Below, piece after piece: positions 10,249 through 19,393 of a stretch of DNA of 64,000 nt. Location of the stretch: NCBI GenBank assembly GCA_903858015.1, contig CAIOGZ010000046.1:1-64000 (forward strand), read 5' to 3'. Below the pieces are notes generated by a model. The model did not search any database. It saw nothing but the letters and a program-made list of their open reading frames with translations, and had not been told where the DNA came from. Position 1 is the first letter of the stretch, and each line of letters opens with the position of its first letter. This DNA is from an uncultured cyanobacterium (GTDB lineage: Bacteria > Cyanobacteriota > Cyanobacteriia > PCC-6307 > Cyanobiaceae). A program made the position numbers and the translations under genes.

Positions 10249-10368
10249 GCCCTCGCTTGCCTTGGATCGCCGGCCCCTGGGTGAGCGAGAGCCGCGATTG
10301 ACTCCCCCACCCAGACCCGCCACCCTGAACTGGCCACCCCGGCGCCGGCCGCCACCCTGGCGCCACCG

Positions 10369-11670
10369 TCAAGGCAGGTCTCGCCCGTGCCCTGCCTGGC
10401 TCCGCTGCAGCCAGTCCCGCCAGCGCTGGCGTTCCCACTTGCCGAGCGGCGAGGGGGCCAGCTCCGGGCAGGCCAGCCAACGCCTTGGCCGCTGGCTGGG
10501 GGGTAGCGCCGCGGCCAGCGCCACCAGGGGCGCGATCAAGGCCCCAGCGGCGCCAGCTGGGGCGGCGCCGCCCGATCGGGCTGGGCCCTCGGCCCGCACC
10601 AGCGCCACCAGCCGCTCGCCCCAGAGCGGATCGGGCTCCGCCAATAGCAACAGGTGGCGCAGCGGCAGTCCCGCTTGCCTGGCGGCGGCCGTGAGCTGAA
10701 GCTCCACCTGCTCGGGAAACACGGTCTCGCCGCCGCTGCTGATGGCGCCATCGCATCGGCCGAGCAGCTCCAAGCTCCCGCCCTCGCCCCAGCGGCCCAG
10801 ATCGCCGCTGCTCCACCAGCCAGCGGCCAGCGGCAGCGGCTGGAAGCGGCCAGCGGCATGCTCCCCCAGCGCCAGGCTGGCGGCCCGCACCTGCACGGCA
10901 GCGCTGGCCGGATCGATCCGCAGCTGGGCATGGGGCAGGGCCGCGCCGCAACCTGCCTGCCCCGCCAGAAACAGCTCCGGCGCCAGCGCCGTCACCATGG
11001 CGCCGGTCTCGCTGCTGCCATAGCAGGGGGAGATGGGCAGCCGCAGCCGCCGGCAGCGGTCGGCCAGGTCCTGGGGCAGGGCCGCGCCACCCACCCAGAT
11101 CAGCCGGCAGCCCTGCAGCCACTCCGCTCCGGCGCCGTGCTCCAGCAGCCGCCGCAGCTGGGTGGGCACCAGCGACAGCAGCGCCGGCTGATCGGCCGGC
11201 AGGGGGCAGGCTGCCGCCAGGGCCGCTGGATCGCGCAGCAAGGCTGGGGCCAGCCAGCGCAGCCGCCCCCCCAGCCGACGCGCCCGCAGCCAGGGCATCA
11301 GGCCGCTGACGTGGTGGAGGGGCAAGGGATCGAGCCACTGGCAGGCCGCCGGATCCACTCCCTGCGCCAGCAGCCACTGCCCCAGCCCGTCGGCGGCGGC
11401 CTCCAGGCCGGCAACCCCCAGCTGCACCCAGCGGCGGCCTCCGGCACTGCCGCCGCTGCCGAGCACCACAGCCGGGCCCGGCGGAGCCTGGGGAGCCATC
11501 GCCGCCGCCATCGCCGCCGCCTCGGCTGGCGCCGGCAGGGCGATCACGGCGCCAGCGTCTAGGCCCTGCTCCAGCAGCGCCGCCGCCAGCGCCGGGTCGG
11601 CGGCGGCGGCGGCCGCCGGCAGCGCCAGGGGGCGCACCGGCCCCGGGGGCCAGGGAACCGCTTGATTCAC
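10369..11670 (-). CDS. menE: o-Succinylbenzoate-CoA ligase
   Basis: ANL-superfamily adenylating enzyme that makes OSB-CoA in phylloquinone synthesis, 433 residues. The seryl/glycyl-rich P-loop is reduced here (VVLGSGGSAGGRRW); later motifs are clearer: LIWVGGAALPQ, CYGSSETGAMVTA, WWSSGDLGRW, GRCDGAISSGGETVFPEQVE and the end SPLGKWERQRW with the catalytic lysine. The start is a GTG at 11670 that overlaps the menC stop as GTGA, so translation is coupled. The longer upstream frame is rejected because it lies within menC. Very alanine/proline-rich and high GC. Confidence 0.85.
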   Translation of the reverse strand: MNQAVPWPPGPVRPLALPAAAAAADPALAAALLEQGLDAGAVIALPAPAEAAAMAAAMAPQAPPGPAVVLGSGGSAGGRRWVQLGVAGLEAAADGLGQWLLAQGVDPAACQWLDPLPLHHVSGLMPWLRARRLGGRLRWLAPALLRDPAALAAACPLPADQPALLSLVPTQLRRLLEHGAGAEWLQGCRLIWVGGAALPQDLADRCRRLRLPISPCYGSSETGAMVTALAPELFLAGQAGCGAALPHAQLRIDPASAAVQVRAASLALGEHAAGRFQPLPLAAGWWSSGDLGRWGEGGSLELLGRCDGAISSGGETVFPEQVELQLTAAARQAGLPLRHLLLLAEPDPLWGERLVALVRAEGPARSGGAAPAGAAGALIAPLVALAAALPPSQRPRRWLACPELAPSPLGKWERQRWRDWLQRSQAGHGRDLP

Positions 11671-12713
11671 GGCCCTTCCGGCTGCAGAGCAGCCCAGGCC
11701 ACGGCGGGATCGGCGTTGAACAGCGGACCGCTGGGCCGCCATTGGGGCGCCAGGCCGGGCGCAGTGGGGGTTGGACCGCGCCACTGCAGGGCCGCAGCGT
11801 GCTCCACCAGCCGCCGCCCGACACCGGTTTCAAAGGCGGTGCTCACCATCCAGCCGGGCCTGCCGACGGCCAGGGCCGCCAGCAGGGGCCGGGGATCCCC
11901 CTCCTGCGCCGGCCGCCGCACCTGCCAGCCGCTCCAGCGCTCCCGTAGCCAGGGGTGGCGCCTCAGGGATTCATCCAGCGCCACCGGCAGCCGATGCGCC
12001 AGAGCCTCCAGCCCTTCGATGTCGTCGTCGGCCAGGGGCTGCTCCAACCATTCCAGCCGCGGCTCATCGACCAGCCGTTCGGCCCAGGCGGCGGCGGTGG
12101 CCCGATCCCAGCCAGCGTTGGCATCGAGCCGGAGCCGGGCAGCCTCAGGCAGGCGTTCCAGCAACACCTCAAGCAGCTGCCGTTCCAAAGCATCATCGCC
12201 GGCGGCGACCTTCCACTTCAGCGTCTGGGCGTTGCTGGACAAGGCCTGCTCCAGGGCTGGCAGCAGCGCCGCACCCGCCGGCAGCAGCCAGGCCGATGGC
12301 GGTGCCTGCAGCCATCCTGTCGCCAACCATCCTGCCGGCAAGCTTCCTACCGGCAAACTTCCAGCCGGCAAACTTCCAGCCGGCAAGCTTGCTGCCGCCT
12401 CAGCAGCCAAGCCATCGAGCTCCGCCAGGGCTGCACCCACGGCAAAGGCCAGGGGCCCGGGCAGCGCTGGGAGCGCCTCCTCCAGCTGCTGGCGGCCCTG
12501 GCAGGGACCAAGCTGGGCGATCGACAGCCTGCAGGCCTGGATCGGATCCGAGCCCGGGAACGGCGCCGCCTCCCCCCAGCCCAGCCGGCCATCGGCGGCC
12601 TCCAGCCGCAGCAACCAGCCCCGCCGTTCGGCCAGCCTGCCCTGGGCCGTGACCAGGGCCCGCGCCAGCGGGAACTGGAACGGCCGCCATGCCAACCGCA
12701 GCAGCGCCTTCAC
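11667..12713 (-). CDS. menC: o-Succinylbenzoate synthase
   Basis: Enolase-superfamily enzyme that dehydrates SHCHC to o-succinylbenzoate; 348 residues from a GTG at 12713 which overlaps the menA stop as GTGA. Signatures: WGEAAPFPGSD near the N-terminus, LKWKVA (the first lysine motif), RLDANAGWD (metal-binding Asp), WLEQPLADDD (Glu) and VALDESLR. An unusual linker of pentapeptides of the LPAGS / LPVGS type, between about 105 and 137, is encoded by six 15-base repeats (12304-12393). It sits in the loop between the capping domain and the barrel. The neighbours menA and menE complete the pathway segment. Confidence 0.88.
   Translation of the reverse strand: MKALLRLAWRPFQFPLARALVTAQGRLAERRGWLLRLEAADGRLGWGEAAPFPGSDPIQACRLSIAQLGPCQGRQQLEEALPALPGPLAFAVGAALAELDGLAAEAAASLPAGSLPAGSLPVGSLPAGWLATGWLQAPPSAWLLPAGAALLPALEQALSSNAQTLKWKVAAGDDALERQLLEVLLERLPEAARLRLDANAGWDRATAAAWAERLVDEPRLEWLEQPLADDDIEGLEALAHRLPVALDESLRRHPWLRERWSGWQVRRPAQEGDPRPLLAALAVGRPGWMVSTAFETGVGRRLVEHAAALQWRGPTPTAPGLAPQWRPSGPLFNADPAVAWAALQPEGP
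12304..12393. repeat. Six 15-base tandem repeats inside menC
   Basis: Six consecutive 15-base units, the last four being variants of GCCGGCAAACTTCCA. They are read in menC as five-residue units. The unit length is a multiple of three, so copy number can change without shifting the frame. Similar 15-base arrays occur in six other genes of this window. Confidence 0.85.
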
Positions 12714-13756
12714 CGCAGGCCCAGGGGGACCAGCAGTGGCGTCAGCAGTGGCGCCAAGGCCAGCCCAACCGCCAACCCCAGGCCATTGAGGGCCTGGAAG
12801 CGCAGGGCCAGGAATTTGCTGCCGCCGATCCGCTCCGGCTGGTCGTGGTGGTCGCGCAGCAACTGGATCAGGGCCCGGGCCGGCGGCAGGCCGATCACCC
12901 CCAGCAGGGCCGTCGGCGGCCAGAGGCCCAGCAGCACCGGCGCCCACTGCAACGCCAGGCTGGCGGCGATCAACCAGGGCACCAAGGAAGCGGCGGCGGC
13001 GGTGCCGAGCTGCACCACCGGCGAACGCTTGCCATGGGCCGCATCCTCCTCCACCTGGTGGAAGTGGGAGCAAAAGAGCACCAAGCTGGTGGCCAGGGCC
13101 GGACCGCTGCCCAGCACCAGCGCCGTCCCCCAGGGCACCGCCGTGGGCCCGCTGGCGGCTGTGCCGCTCGCGGCCAAGCCGTTGGCGGCCAAGCCGCTGG
13201 CGGCGGGGGCGAGGGCCAGCAGGGCGGCGGCGGTGGCGCAGGGGCCGAAGGCCAGCCAGCAGAGGGGTTCCCCCAAACCCCGGTAGCCCAACCGGAACGG
13301 CGGCCCCTGGTAGAGGTAGCCCAGGCCGCAGCAGGCCAACACCAGGGCCAGCACCACCGCACTGCTGCGTAACGCCACCAGGGCCATCAGGGCCAGCCCC
13401 AGCAGCAGGGCGCCATTGGCCAGGGCCGCCACCCGGTCGCGCCGGCCGGTGAGGTTGACCAGCGAATGGGGCTTGCCGCTGGCATCCACGCCGGTATCGG
13501 CATCAAAGACATCGTTGGCCAGGTTCTCCCAGGCCAGCAGCAACACCGCCGCCAGCAGAAACAGCAGCAGCTGGTCGGCGCGCACCGGCAGCCCCCGGCC
13601 GTGCCGCCAGCCCGCCGCCAGCAGCACCGGCATCACCGCCACGGCATACATCGGCCACTTGATCGCGGCCTTCCAAAGGCGGCGCCGGGCCGGGCCAGAC
13701 GCTGGCGCGCTCGGCAACGGGGCGTAACGGCTTGCGACGACCTGGGGCTCGGACAT
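12710..13756 (-). CDS. menA: 1,4-Dihydroxy-2-naphthoate phytyltransferase
   Basis: UbiA-family membrane prenyltransferase that attaches the phytyl chain to DHNA for phylloquinone; 348 residues, about eight to nine hydrophobic segments. The first UbiA motif is the conserved NLANDVFDADTGVD; the second is in SHFHQVEEDAAHGKRSPVV. The ATG at 13756 opens with MSEPQ. A pentapeptide linker (AASGLAANGLAASG type) coded by four 15-base repeats (13151-13210) lies in a loop between membrane segments. It is the first gene of menA-menC-menE and is divergent from menF across 75 bases, which must hold both promoters. Confidence 0.9.
   Translation of the reverse strand: MSEPQVVASRYAPLPSAPASGPARRRLWKAAIKWPMYAVAVMPVLLAAGWRHGRGLPVRADQLLLFLLAAVLLLAWENLANDVFDADTGVDASGKPHSLVNLTGRRDRVAALANGALLLGLALMALVALRSSAVVLALVLACCGLGYLYQGPPFRLGYRGLGEPLCWLAFGPCATAAALLALAPAASGLAANGLAASGTAASGPTAVPWGTALVLGSGPALATSLVLFCSHFHQVEEDAAHGKRSPVVQLGTAAAASLVPWLIAASLALQWAPVLLGLWPPTALLGVIGLPPARALIQLLRDHHDQPERIGGSKFLALRFQALNGLGLAVGLALAPLLTPLLVPLGLR
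13151..13210. repeat. Four 15-base tandem repeats inside menA
   Basis: Units of the form GCTGGCGGCTGTGCC, GCTCGCGGCCAAGCC, GTTGGCGGCCAAGCC and a variant, exactly 15 bases each. They add five-residue AASGL-like units to a loop of the membrane protein. Confidence 0.8.
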
Positions 13757-13831
13757 AGGGGCGAGGGCCGGCAGGCCGGCAAAGACCCATACATTTGAGC
13801 AGCCTTCCGTGCCGGTTCCGAGGCCCTCCTG

Positions 13832-15310
13832 GTGCAGGCCCCCCCGTCCTTCCCTGCGCTGCTTGCGGAGGCCACCGCCGCCATCAACGCCATGGGCGGC
13901 TGGCTGGGCGGTCGGGCCGCTGCCTGCCCGGATCCGGAGGGGGATGGCGATCGGGTGCTGAGCCTGGCCCTTCCCCTGCAGGCGGTGCCCGGCCTCGACC
14001 CGCTCGCCCTGCTGCCGCAACTGGCCACGCCCGATGGCTTCCGCTTCCTCTGGGATGGGGCACCGGGCCTGTGTGTGGCCGCTGCCGGACGCTGCAATGC
14101 CCTGGAGCTGAGTGGGGCGCGGCGCTTCGAACTGGCCCAGCGGTTCAGCAGCGCCAGCCTGCGGCGGCTGGCCATCCCCCCCGCCCCACCCTTGCCGCCG
14201 CTGGCCCGGCCGCGGGTGCTGCTCGCCTTTGCCTTCTTCGATAGCCCCCTGCAACAGGGGGATGGTCCGGCCGGCGTGCAGGCGGTGCTGCCCCGCTGGC
14301 AGTTGAGCCGCCAGGGCCGCCAGGTTTGGCTGCGGCTGCAGCGCACCCTCGGCGGCGGGGTCACGGCCCGGAGTGTGGCCGAGGAGCTCTGGGAAAAGGG
14401 TCGCCAGCTGCAGCACCAGGCCGCCAGAGAGCCCGTCGCCCAGGCTCCGCCCCCGGTGGGCATCCGCCATCGCTCCAGCTGGCACGCCGGCTACCGCGTC
14501 GCGCTGGAGCGGGCCATCGAGTTGGTCGAGGGCGGCGAGCTCAGCAAGCTGGTACTGGCGGTGCGCCAGCAGCTGGAACTCGATAGCAACCTCGACCCCC
14601 TGGCCCTGCTCGCCAACCTGCGCGGCAGCCAGCCGGGCAGTTGCCGCTTCCTCTGGCAGCAACAGAGCGGTGAGGCGCTGCTGGGGGCGTCCCCGGAGCG
14701 GCTGCTGACCCTGCGCCAGGGCCAGCTGCGCAGTGATGCCCTGGCCGGCACGGCTCCCTTGGGAACGATGGCCGCCGACCTGCTGCACTCCGACAAGGAC
14801 CGCCACGAGCATGAACTCGTGGTGGAAACGATCAGCTCGGTGCTGCGCCGGGCGGGCCTCTCGCCCCGGCGGCCGCGCCACCCGCGCCTGGCCCGCCATG
14901 GCGCCCTGGTGCACCTGCACACCCCGATCACGGCGCGGCTGGAGGCCAGCACCAACTTCGCGCGCCAGCCCCTCGGCCTCGCCGAAGCGCTCCATCCCAC
15001 CCCAGCCGTGGCGGGCCTACCCCGGCGGGAGGCGATGGCCTGGCTGCGCAGCCTTGAGCCCTTTGAGCGGGGCTATTACGCCGCCCCGATCGGCTGGATC
15101 GATAGCGAAGGCGACACCGACCTACGGGTGGCCATCCGCAGCGGCACCCTGCGGGGCCGCCAGCTCGAACTCACCGCCGGGGCCGGGCTGGTGCGGGGCT
15201 CCCGGGCCGAGAAGGAATTGCAGGAAGTGGCCCTCAAGCTCGACGTGCTGCAACACCAACTCAACCTGCCGATCAGATCTGGCAGCCCGAGGGCCCGGGG
15301 CCCGGCCTGA
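13832..15310 (+). CDS. menF: Isochorismate synthase
   Basis: Chorismate-binding enzyme that converts chorismate to isochorismate, the entry to phylloquinone synthesis; 492 residues from GTG 13832. The catalytic domain fills residues about 215-480: GGELSKLVLAVRQ, the substrate-binding LLGASPERLL, ALAGTAPLG, DKDRHEHELVVETI with the Mg-binding glutamate, the late LPRREAMAWL and GYYAAPIGWID. The N-terminal third is less conserved, as usual. It faces away from menA; its stop is 19 bases from the gshB stop (convergent). Starts on GTG without a strong ribosome site. Confidence 0.9.
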   Translation: MQAPPSFPALLAEATAAINAMGGWLGGRAAACPDPEGDGDRVLSLALPLQAVPGLDPLALLPQLATPDGFRFLWDGAPGLCVAAAGRCNALELSGARRFELAQRFSSASLRRLAIPPAPPLPPLARPRVLLAFAFFDSPLQQGDGPAGVQAVLPRWQLSRQGRQVWLRLQRTLGGGVTARSVAEELWEKGRQLQHQAAREPVAQAPPPVGIRHRSSWHAGYRVALERAIELVEGGELSKLVLAVRQQLELDSNLDPLALLANLRGSQPGSCRFLWQQQSGEALLGASPERLLTLRQGQLRSDALAGTAPLGTMAADLLHSDKDRHEHELVVETISSVLRRAGLSPRRPRHPRLARHGALVHLHTPITARLEASTNFARQPLGLAEALHPTPAVAGLPRREAMAWLRSLEPFERGYYAAPIGWIDSEGDTDLRVAIRSGTLRGRQLELTAGAGLVRGSRAEKELQEVALKLDVLQHQLNLPIRSGSPRARGPA

Positions 15311-15328
15311 GCGGCCTGGGGCGCTGGC

Positions 15329-16381
15329 TCAATGCGCCAGCAACCGCTCGATGATGAGATCGGCCAGGGCAATGCCCCCAAGCCGCTCCACCTCCCGCAC
15401 CCCGGTGGGGCTGGTCACGTTGATCTCGCTGAGGCGGCCGTCGATCACATCGATGCCCACGAAGAACAGCCCTTCGGCCCGCAGCACCGGCGCCAGCTCG
15501 GCGCAGATCTCCAGCTCAGCGGCGGTGAGTTGGGCCGCCTCAGGGGCTCCGCCGACGGCCAGGTTGCTGCGGAATTCGCCACCGGTGGGCACCCGGTTCA
15601 CCGCCCCGAGCGGTTCGCCATCCACCAACAAGATGCGCTTGTCGCCGGCGCTCACCCCGGGCAGGAAGGCCTGGGCCATCACCGGCAGGGCCTCCATCTG
15701 GGTCACCAGTTCGAGCAGGGCCCGCAGGCCAGGCGTGCCCGCCGCCGCGAACACCACCCCCTGACCGGCCCGCCCGCCGAGGGGCTTGAGCACCACCTCA
15801 CGCTGCTCGATCGTGAAGGCCTGCAGGGCCGCCACACGGCTGCTCACCAAGGTGGGAGCCATGCGGTGGCTGAAGCGCAGGGCGCCAAGTTTTTCATTCC
15901 AGGCACGCAAGGCGGCCGGCCGGTTCACCACCCGCACGCCGTGGCGTTCGGCTAGATCGAGCAGATGGGTGGCATAGAGATAGGCCTCATCGACGGGCGG
16001 ATCCTTGCGCATCCAGACCACCTGAAAGTCCTCCAGGGGGACCAGGGCCGGTTCGCCAAGGCTGAACCAGGGCTGGGGCACCTCCCAACCCTGGGGCTGG
16101 CAGTGCATCGGGGCCAAGCTGATGGCCTGGGCCCGGGCCCAGGCCCGGTGGCCTGAACCGATCGGCTCGCCAGCGGCGACCGGCTGGTTGGGCCCGGCGG
16201 CGGCGGAAAGGTCGGCGGGGGTGCAGACCCAGGGCTGCAGCCCCGCCCGATGCGCCGCCTGCATCAAGGCCACGCTGGAGTCCTTGGCGGGGTTCAGCCG
16301 GGTGATCGGGTCGATCACGAACAGCTGGGCCCGCTGGGCCGGCCGCTGATCAGCCGGGCCTGGATTAAACGATGCGCTCAT
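15329..16381 (-). CDS. gshB: Glutathione synthetase
   Basis: ATP-grasp ligase that joins glycine to gamma-glutamylcysteine; 350 residues. Motifs: [17 protein letters not shown] at the N-terminus, [32 protein letters not shown] (ATP-grasp loop), [18 protein letters not shown], and the C-terminal [19 protein letters not shown] with metal-binding residues. The start ATG overlaps the grxC stop as ATGA, so the two glutathione genes are coupled. Glutathione supports glutaredoxin, made from the upstream gene. Confidence 0.93.
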   Translation of the reverse strand: MSASFNPGPADQRPAQRAQLFVIDPITRLNPAKDSSVALMQAAHRAGLQPWVCTPADLSAAAGPNQPVAAGEPIGSGHRAWARAQAISLAPMHCQPQGWEVPQPWFSLGEPALVPLEDFQVVWMRKDPPVDEAYLYATHLLDLAERHGVRVVNRPAALRAWNEKLGALRFSHRMAPTLVSSRVAALQAFTIEQREVVLKPLGGRAGQGVVFAAAGTPGLRALLELVTQMEALPVMAQAFLPGVSAGDKRILLVDGEPLGAVNRVPTGGEFRSNLAVGGAPEAAQLTAAELEICAELAPVLRAEGLFFVGIDVIDGRLSEINVTSPTGVREVERLGGIALADLIIERLLAH

Positions 16382-16719
16382 GCGCCGACGCCGAGGAGTT
16401 GATCCAGCAAACCAGCTTGATCGAGCTCCATCAGGTTGTCACAACCGCCGATCGGTTGGTTGTTGATAAAAATCTGGGGCAAGCTGCTGCGGCCTTCGGC
16501 CCGGCGGGCCATGGCTTGGCGGGCGGTATCATCGCCATCGATGAGATATTCGTTATAGATCACCCCTTTGCGATCGAGCAACCCCTTAGCCCGGATGCAG
16601 TAGGGACAAAATCGCCAAGTGTAAATTTCTACCTTGGTGAGCTGGTCGTCGCCCTGCCGCTCCTGGTTAGGAGCGGCCTGGTTGTCAGCATTGCCCTGGA
16701 GATTGCTTTGGGATGACAT
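16378..16719 (-). CDS. grxC: Glutaredoxin 3
   Basis: Small dithiol glutaredoxin of 113 residues, reducing disulfides and glutathione mixed disulfides. The active site CPYC is at 38-41; [18 protein letters not shown] carries the cis-proline and the GG glutathione-binding motif. About 27 hydrophilic residues rich in Gln and Asn precede the fold and are not part of the family. It is the first gene of grxC-gshB; both read away from prfB across a repeat-rich gap. Confidence 0.92.
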   Translation of the reverse strand: MSSQSNLQGNADNQAAPNQERQGDDQLTKVEIYTWRFCPYCIRAKGLLDRKGVIYNEYLIDGDDTARQAMARRAEGRSSLPQIFINNQPIGGCDNLMELDQAGLLDQLLGVGA

Positions 16720-17216
16720 TCGCGGCTTGGAGATTGGCGTTGGGGTGATTGGGCGGAGATGCTCTTGCTTGTTTAACTTGCCTGCTTGTTTAGCTTGCTG
16801 GTTGTTTAGCTTGCTGGTTGTTTAGCTTGCTTGCTTGTTGAGCAAGGTTGTTTGTTAAGCAAGTTTTCTGGCTAAGCAAGCTTTTTGGCTAAGCAAGCTT
16901 TCTTGTTTAGCAAGCTTTCTTGTTTAGCAAAGGTTCCTGAGGCTTGTTTGCCCCAGGGCTAGTTGGGGGTTGTTTTTAGCTTGGCCTTGGCTTGGTTTTG
17001 GCTGGCTTGTCGGTTAGTTGTGGGCTGCTTGTAGCATGGTTGAAGATTGTTGGAGGCCTTGGGAGTTCGCCCAGGCAGTCTAAGGGCGAAGCCCCGCCAG
17101 CCCTAGCGAAGGGGCCGGCGCACCAGCCCTGGAAAGGGCCCGCCCAGCAGCACTAGCCGCCCCCCAAGCCGGGGCGGGCCGGGCTGGTACGTTCAAGCCA
17201 CCCCGCCTTAGCCTTG
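16720..17216. other. Repeat-filled gap between grxC and prfB
   Basis: This 497-base divergent gap must carry the promoters of grxC (leftward) and prfB (rightward). Its left half is an array of GCTTGCT / AGCAAGC units (separate entry). The right half (16990-17210) is GC-rich with no gene. I did not find a clear promoter for prfB. Confidence 0.5.
16757..16940. repeat. Inverted array of 16-17-base TTGTTTAGCTTGCTGG-type units
   Basis: The left arm has several copies of TTGTTTAGCTTGCTGG (16 bases) reading one way. After about 16840 the complementary motif appears in AGCAAGCTTTCTTGTTT (17 bases, two perfect copies near 16895-16930) and related forms. The array can therefore fold as many alternative hairpins. 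It is far more AT-rich than its surroundings. Confidence 0.8.
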
Positions 17217-18336
17217 GTGCTCGACCTCACCGATTTCAAACGCGACCTCTCCGAGCTCACCGACCGCCTGGGCCATGCCCAGGACTGTCTTTGACGTACC
17301 GGCCCTGAAGGCCCGCCAGCAAGACCTCGAACAGCTGGCCTCCCAGGGCGACTTCTGGAACGACCAGAAGCAAGCCCAGGCCAAGATGCGCCAACTCGAT
17401 GAGGTCAAGGCCCAGCTGCAGCAACTGGAGCGCTGGCAGGCGCTCGTCGCTGACGGCCGCGCCACCCTGGAGCTCTACGAGCTTGAAGCCGATCACGAGC
17501 TGCTGGCCGAAGCCGCTGGCGGCCTCCAGACCCTGAAGGCGGATCTCGACCGCTGGGAGCTGGAGCGCCTGCTGAGCGGCACCTACGACAAGGACGGGGC
17601 AGTGATCTCGATCAACGCCGGCGCCGGCGGCACCGACGCCCAGGACTGGGCCTTGATGCTGATGCGGATGTATACCCGCTGGGCCGAAGACCACGGCATG
17701 AAGGTGAGCGTGGACGAACTCTCCGAGGGAGAGGAAGCGGGCATCAAAAGTTGCACGATTGAAATCGACGGCCGCTACGCCTACGGCTACCTGCGCAACG
17801 AGAAGGGCACCCATCGCCTGGTGCGCATTTCCCCCTTCAATGCCAACGACAAGCGCCAGACCAGCTTCGCCGGCGTAGAAGTGATGCCCAAACTCGAGCA
17901 GGAGGTGAAGCTCGACATCCCCGACAAAGACCTGGAGGTCACCACCTCCCGCTCCGGCGGTGCCGGCGGTCAGAACGTGAACAAGGTGGAAACGGCCGTG
18001 CGGATCCTCCACATCCCCACCGGCCTAGCCGTGCGCTGCACCCAGGAGCGCTCCCAGCTCCAAAACAAGGAGAAGGCGATGGCCCTGCTGATGGCCAAGC
18101 TGCTGGTGATCGCCCAGGAGCAGCGGGCCTCGGAGATTGCCGATATTCGCGGCGACATCGTGGAGGCGGCTTGGGGTAATCAAATCCGCAATTATGTATT
18201 CCATCCGTACCAGATGGTGAAGGATCTCCGTACCCAGCACGAAACCACCGAAGTGCAGCGGGTGATGGACGGCGACCTCGATCCCTTCATCCAGGCCCTG
18301 CTGCGGCAGGGGGTGGAGGTGGGCGGTAGCGACTAA
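17217..18336 (+). CDS. prfB: Peptide chain release factor 2, with programmed +1 frameshift
   Basis: Release factor 2 recognises UGA and UAA and triggers peptide release. The zero frame starts at GTG 17217 and stops after 25 codons at TGA 17292-17294; the long frame resumes at GAC 17293 and gives a full-length protein of about 372 residues. The CTT TGA C context is the classical prfB autoregulatory shift site. The stop-codon recognition motif SPF (in RISPFNAND) and the peptidyl-transferase GGQ motif (in [12 protein letters not shown]) are present. An ATG at 17275 in the downstream frame should not be taken as the start, because it would lose conserved N-terminal residues. Repeat-filled upstream gap. 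Confidence 0.93.
17286..17295 (+). promoter_or_regulatory. prfB programmed +1 frameshift site
   Basis: Sequence TGTCTTTGAC: ribosomes at CTT face TGA and slip one base to continue at GAC. Low release factor 2 favours the shift, giving feedback control. The upstream AGGA at 17281-17284 is only a weak match to the anti-Shine-Dalgarno stimulator seen in E. coli. Confidence 0.88.
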
Positions 18337-18337
18337 G

Positions 18338-18951
18338 TCAAAGCTCAAGCAAGTGGCGGCGTTGCAGAGGTTCGAGGTTGGCGATGCGAAGGCCATCCGC
18401 TGCGTCCACCAGGGTGCCAACGCTGCGCAAGCGCGTCAGGATGGTGGAGGTGGTGCCCCGGGCCAGGTCTGCGATGGTGGCGATCTGCCGCTGGACCAGC
18501 GCCGGAATCGGTTCCTGGGGATCGCGGCTGGCGTTTCCTTTGCGGGCCAGCGCCAACAAGGTAGCCATCACCCTGGTGGTGGCATCCTCCCCGCGCAGGG
18601 CAAACCGCTCGCCCAACTCGCGCCGATGTCGGCGGATCGCAAACCGCCTTCGATCAGCAGGGCCTGCTCGCCAACAATTTCGCCAATCCCAACCAAACCC
18701 ACCACAACCTCGTCCCCTTCCATGGTGAAGCGCCTCAGCTTGGCAAGGCCATGAACGATCAACAAGACACCATCGTTCCAATCAGCCTGCTGAACCGCCG
18801 GCTGGGACTCGCCGAGCCGAACCAGACGATGGCCCTGTAACAAAGGGAGCTTCTGCTCCTTGCTCAGACCAGCGAAAATAGGGAAGCCCGCTAAAGCATC
18901 AACCGTGAATTCGGCTTGGTCCATAAACGATTTAGGGCGTCGTAAAGCCAT
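18338..18951 (-). pseudogene. Broken Crp/Fnr-family transcription regulator
   Basis: Two frames together give one Crp/Fnr protein. The first (start 18951 or 18924) holds the cyclic-nucleotide-binding-like domain: FPIFAGLSKEQKLPLLQG, LLIVHGLAKLRRFTMEGDE and IGEIVGEQALL. The second holds the dimer helix end and the winged helix: TTRVMATLLALARKGN, RQIATIADLARGTTSTILTRL. They join near 18630-18660 where roughly 25-30 residues of the family and the frame are lost. This looks like a deletion rather than a one-base error. It converges with prfB. Confidence 0.7.
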
Positions 18952-19180
18952 GCAGCCGGCCAGGATAGGCGCTGCAGTCGATCCGATCCCAATCAATGGC
19001 AGCTGAAACAGCCGGATCGCGGTGATGCCCCCACCGGCGTTACTGCCACTGGCGATCGGCCTGGGCCCAGCTCCCCGAAGACTCCCAGCGCCAGCCCAGC
19101 AGCGGCCCATACCCCACCACCACGGCCCGGGCGACGCGGTGCCAGGATGGTCTTCCATCTTGATGTAGGCCTTAGCGCGG

Positions 19181-19393
19181 ATGCCCCAGCCTGCCGAATC
19201 TCCTGGAGCCGCCGCGCCCCCCGGGCCCGCCCCAGCAGCCGAGGCGGCTGGAGCACCCTTCATCAAGCTGGCGATGCGCAACATGGTGCGCAAAGGTCGC
19301 CAGAGCCTGGTCCACTTTGGCCTCACCGCCCTGGGGTTAACCGGTTTTCTGGTGCTGATCGCCTGGCTGGGCCGCCCCAACCTGCCCCAGTGA
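19181..19393 (+). CDS. Small DUF3285-like membrane protein
   Basis: A 70-residue protein with a proline/alanine-rich N-terminus and one C-terminal membrane helix (FGLTALGLTGFLVLIAWLG) after a basic KLAMRNMVRKGRQS segment. This layout matches the cyanobacteria-only DUF3285 family, which from memory sits between prfB and ybeY in related genomes. Function unknown. Its stop overlaps the ybeY ATG by one base (TGATG), so it is coupled to it. Confidence 0.75.
   Translation: MPQPAESPGAAAPPGPAPAAEAAGAPFIKLAMRNMVRKGRQSLVHFGLTALGLTGFLVLIAWLGRPNLPQ

Noticed and set aside
10223-11833. Long Gly/Ala/Arg-rich minus-strand frame over menE
   Set aside because: It is the shifted frame of menE in high-GC DNA; no domain.
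12710-14995. A 761-codon frame containing menA
   Set aside because: The first 413 codons are antisense to menF; menA starts at 13756.
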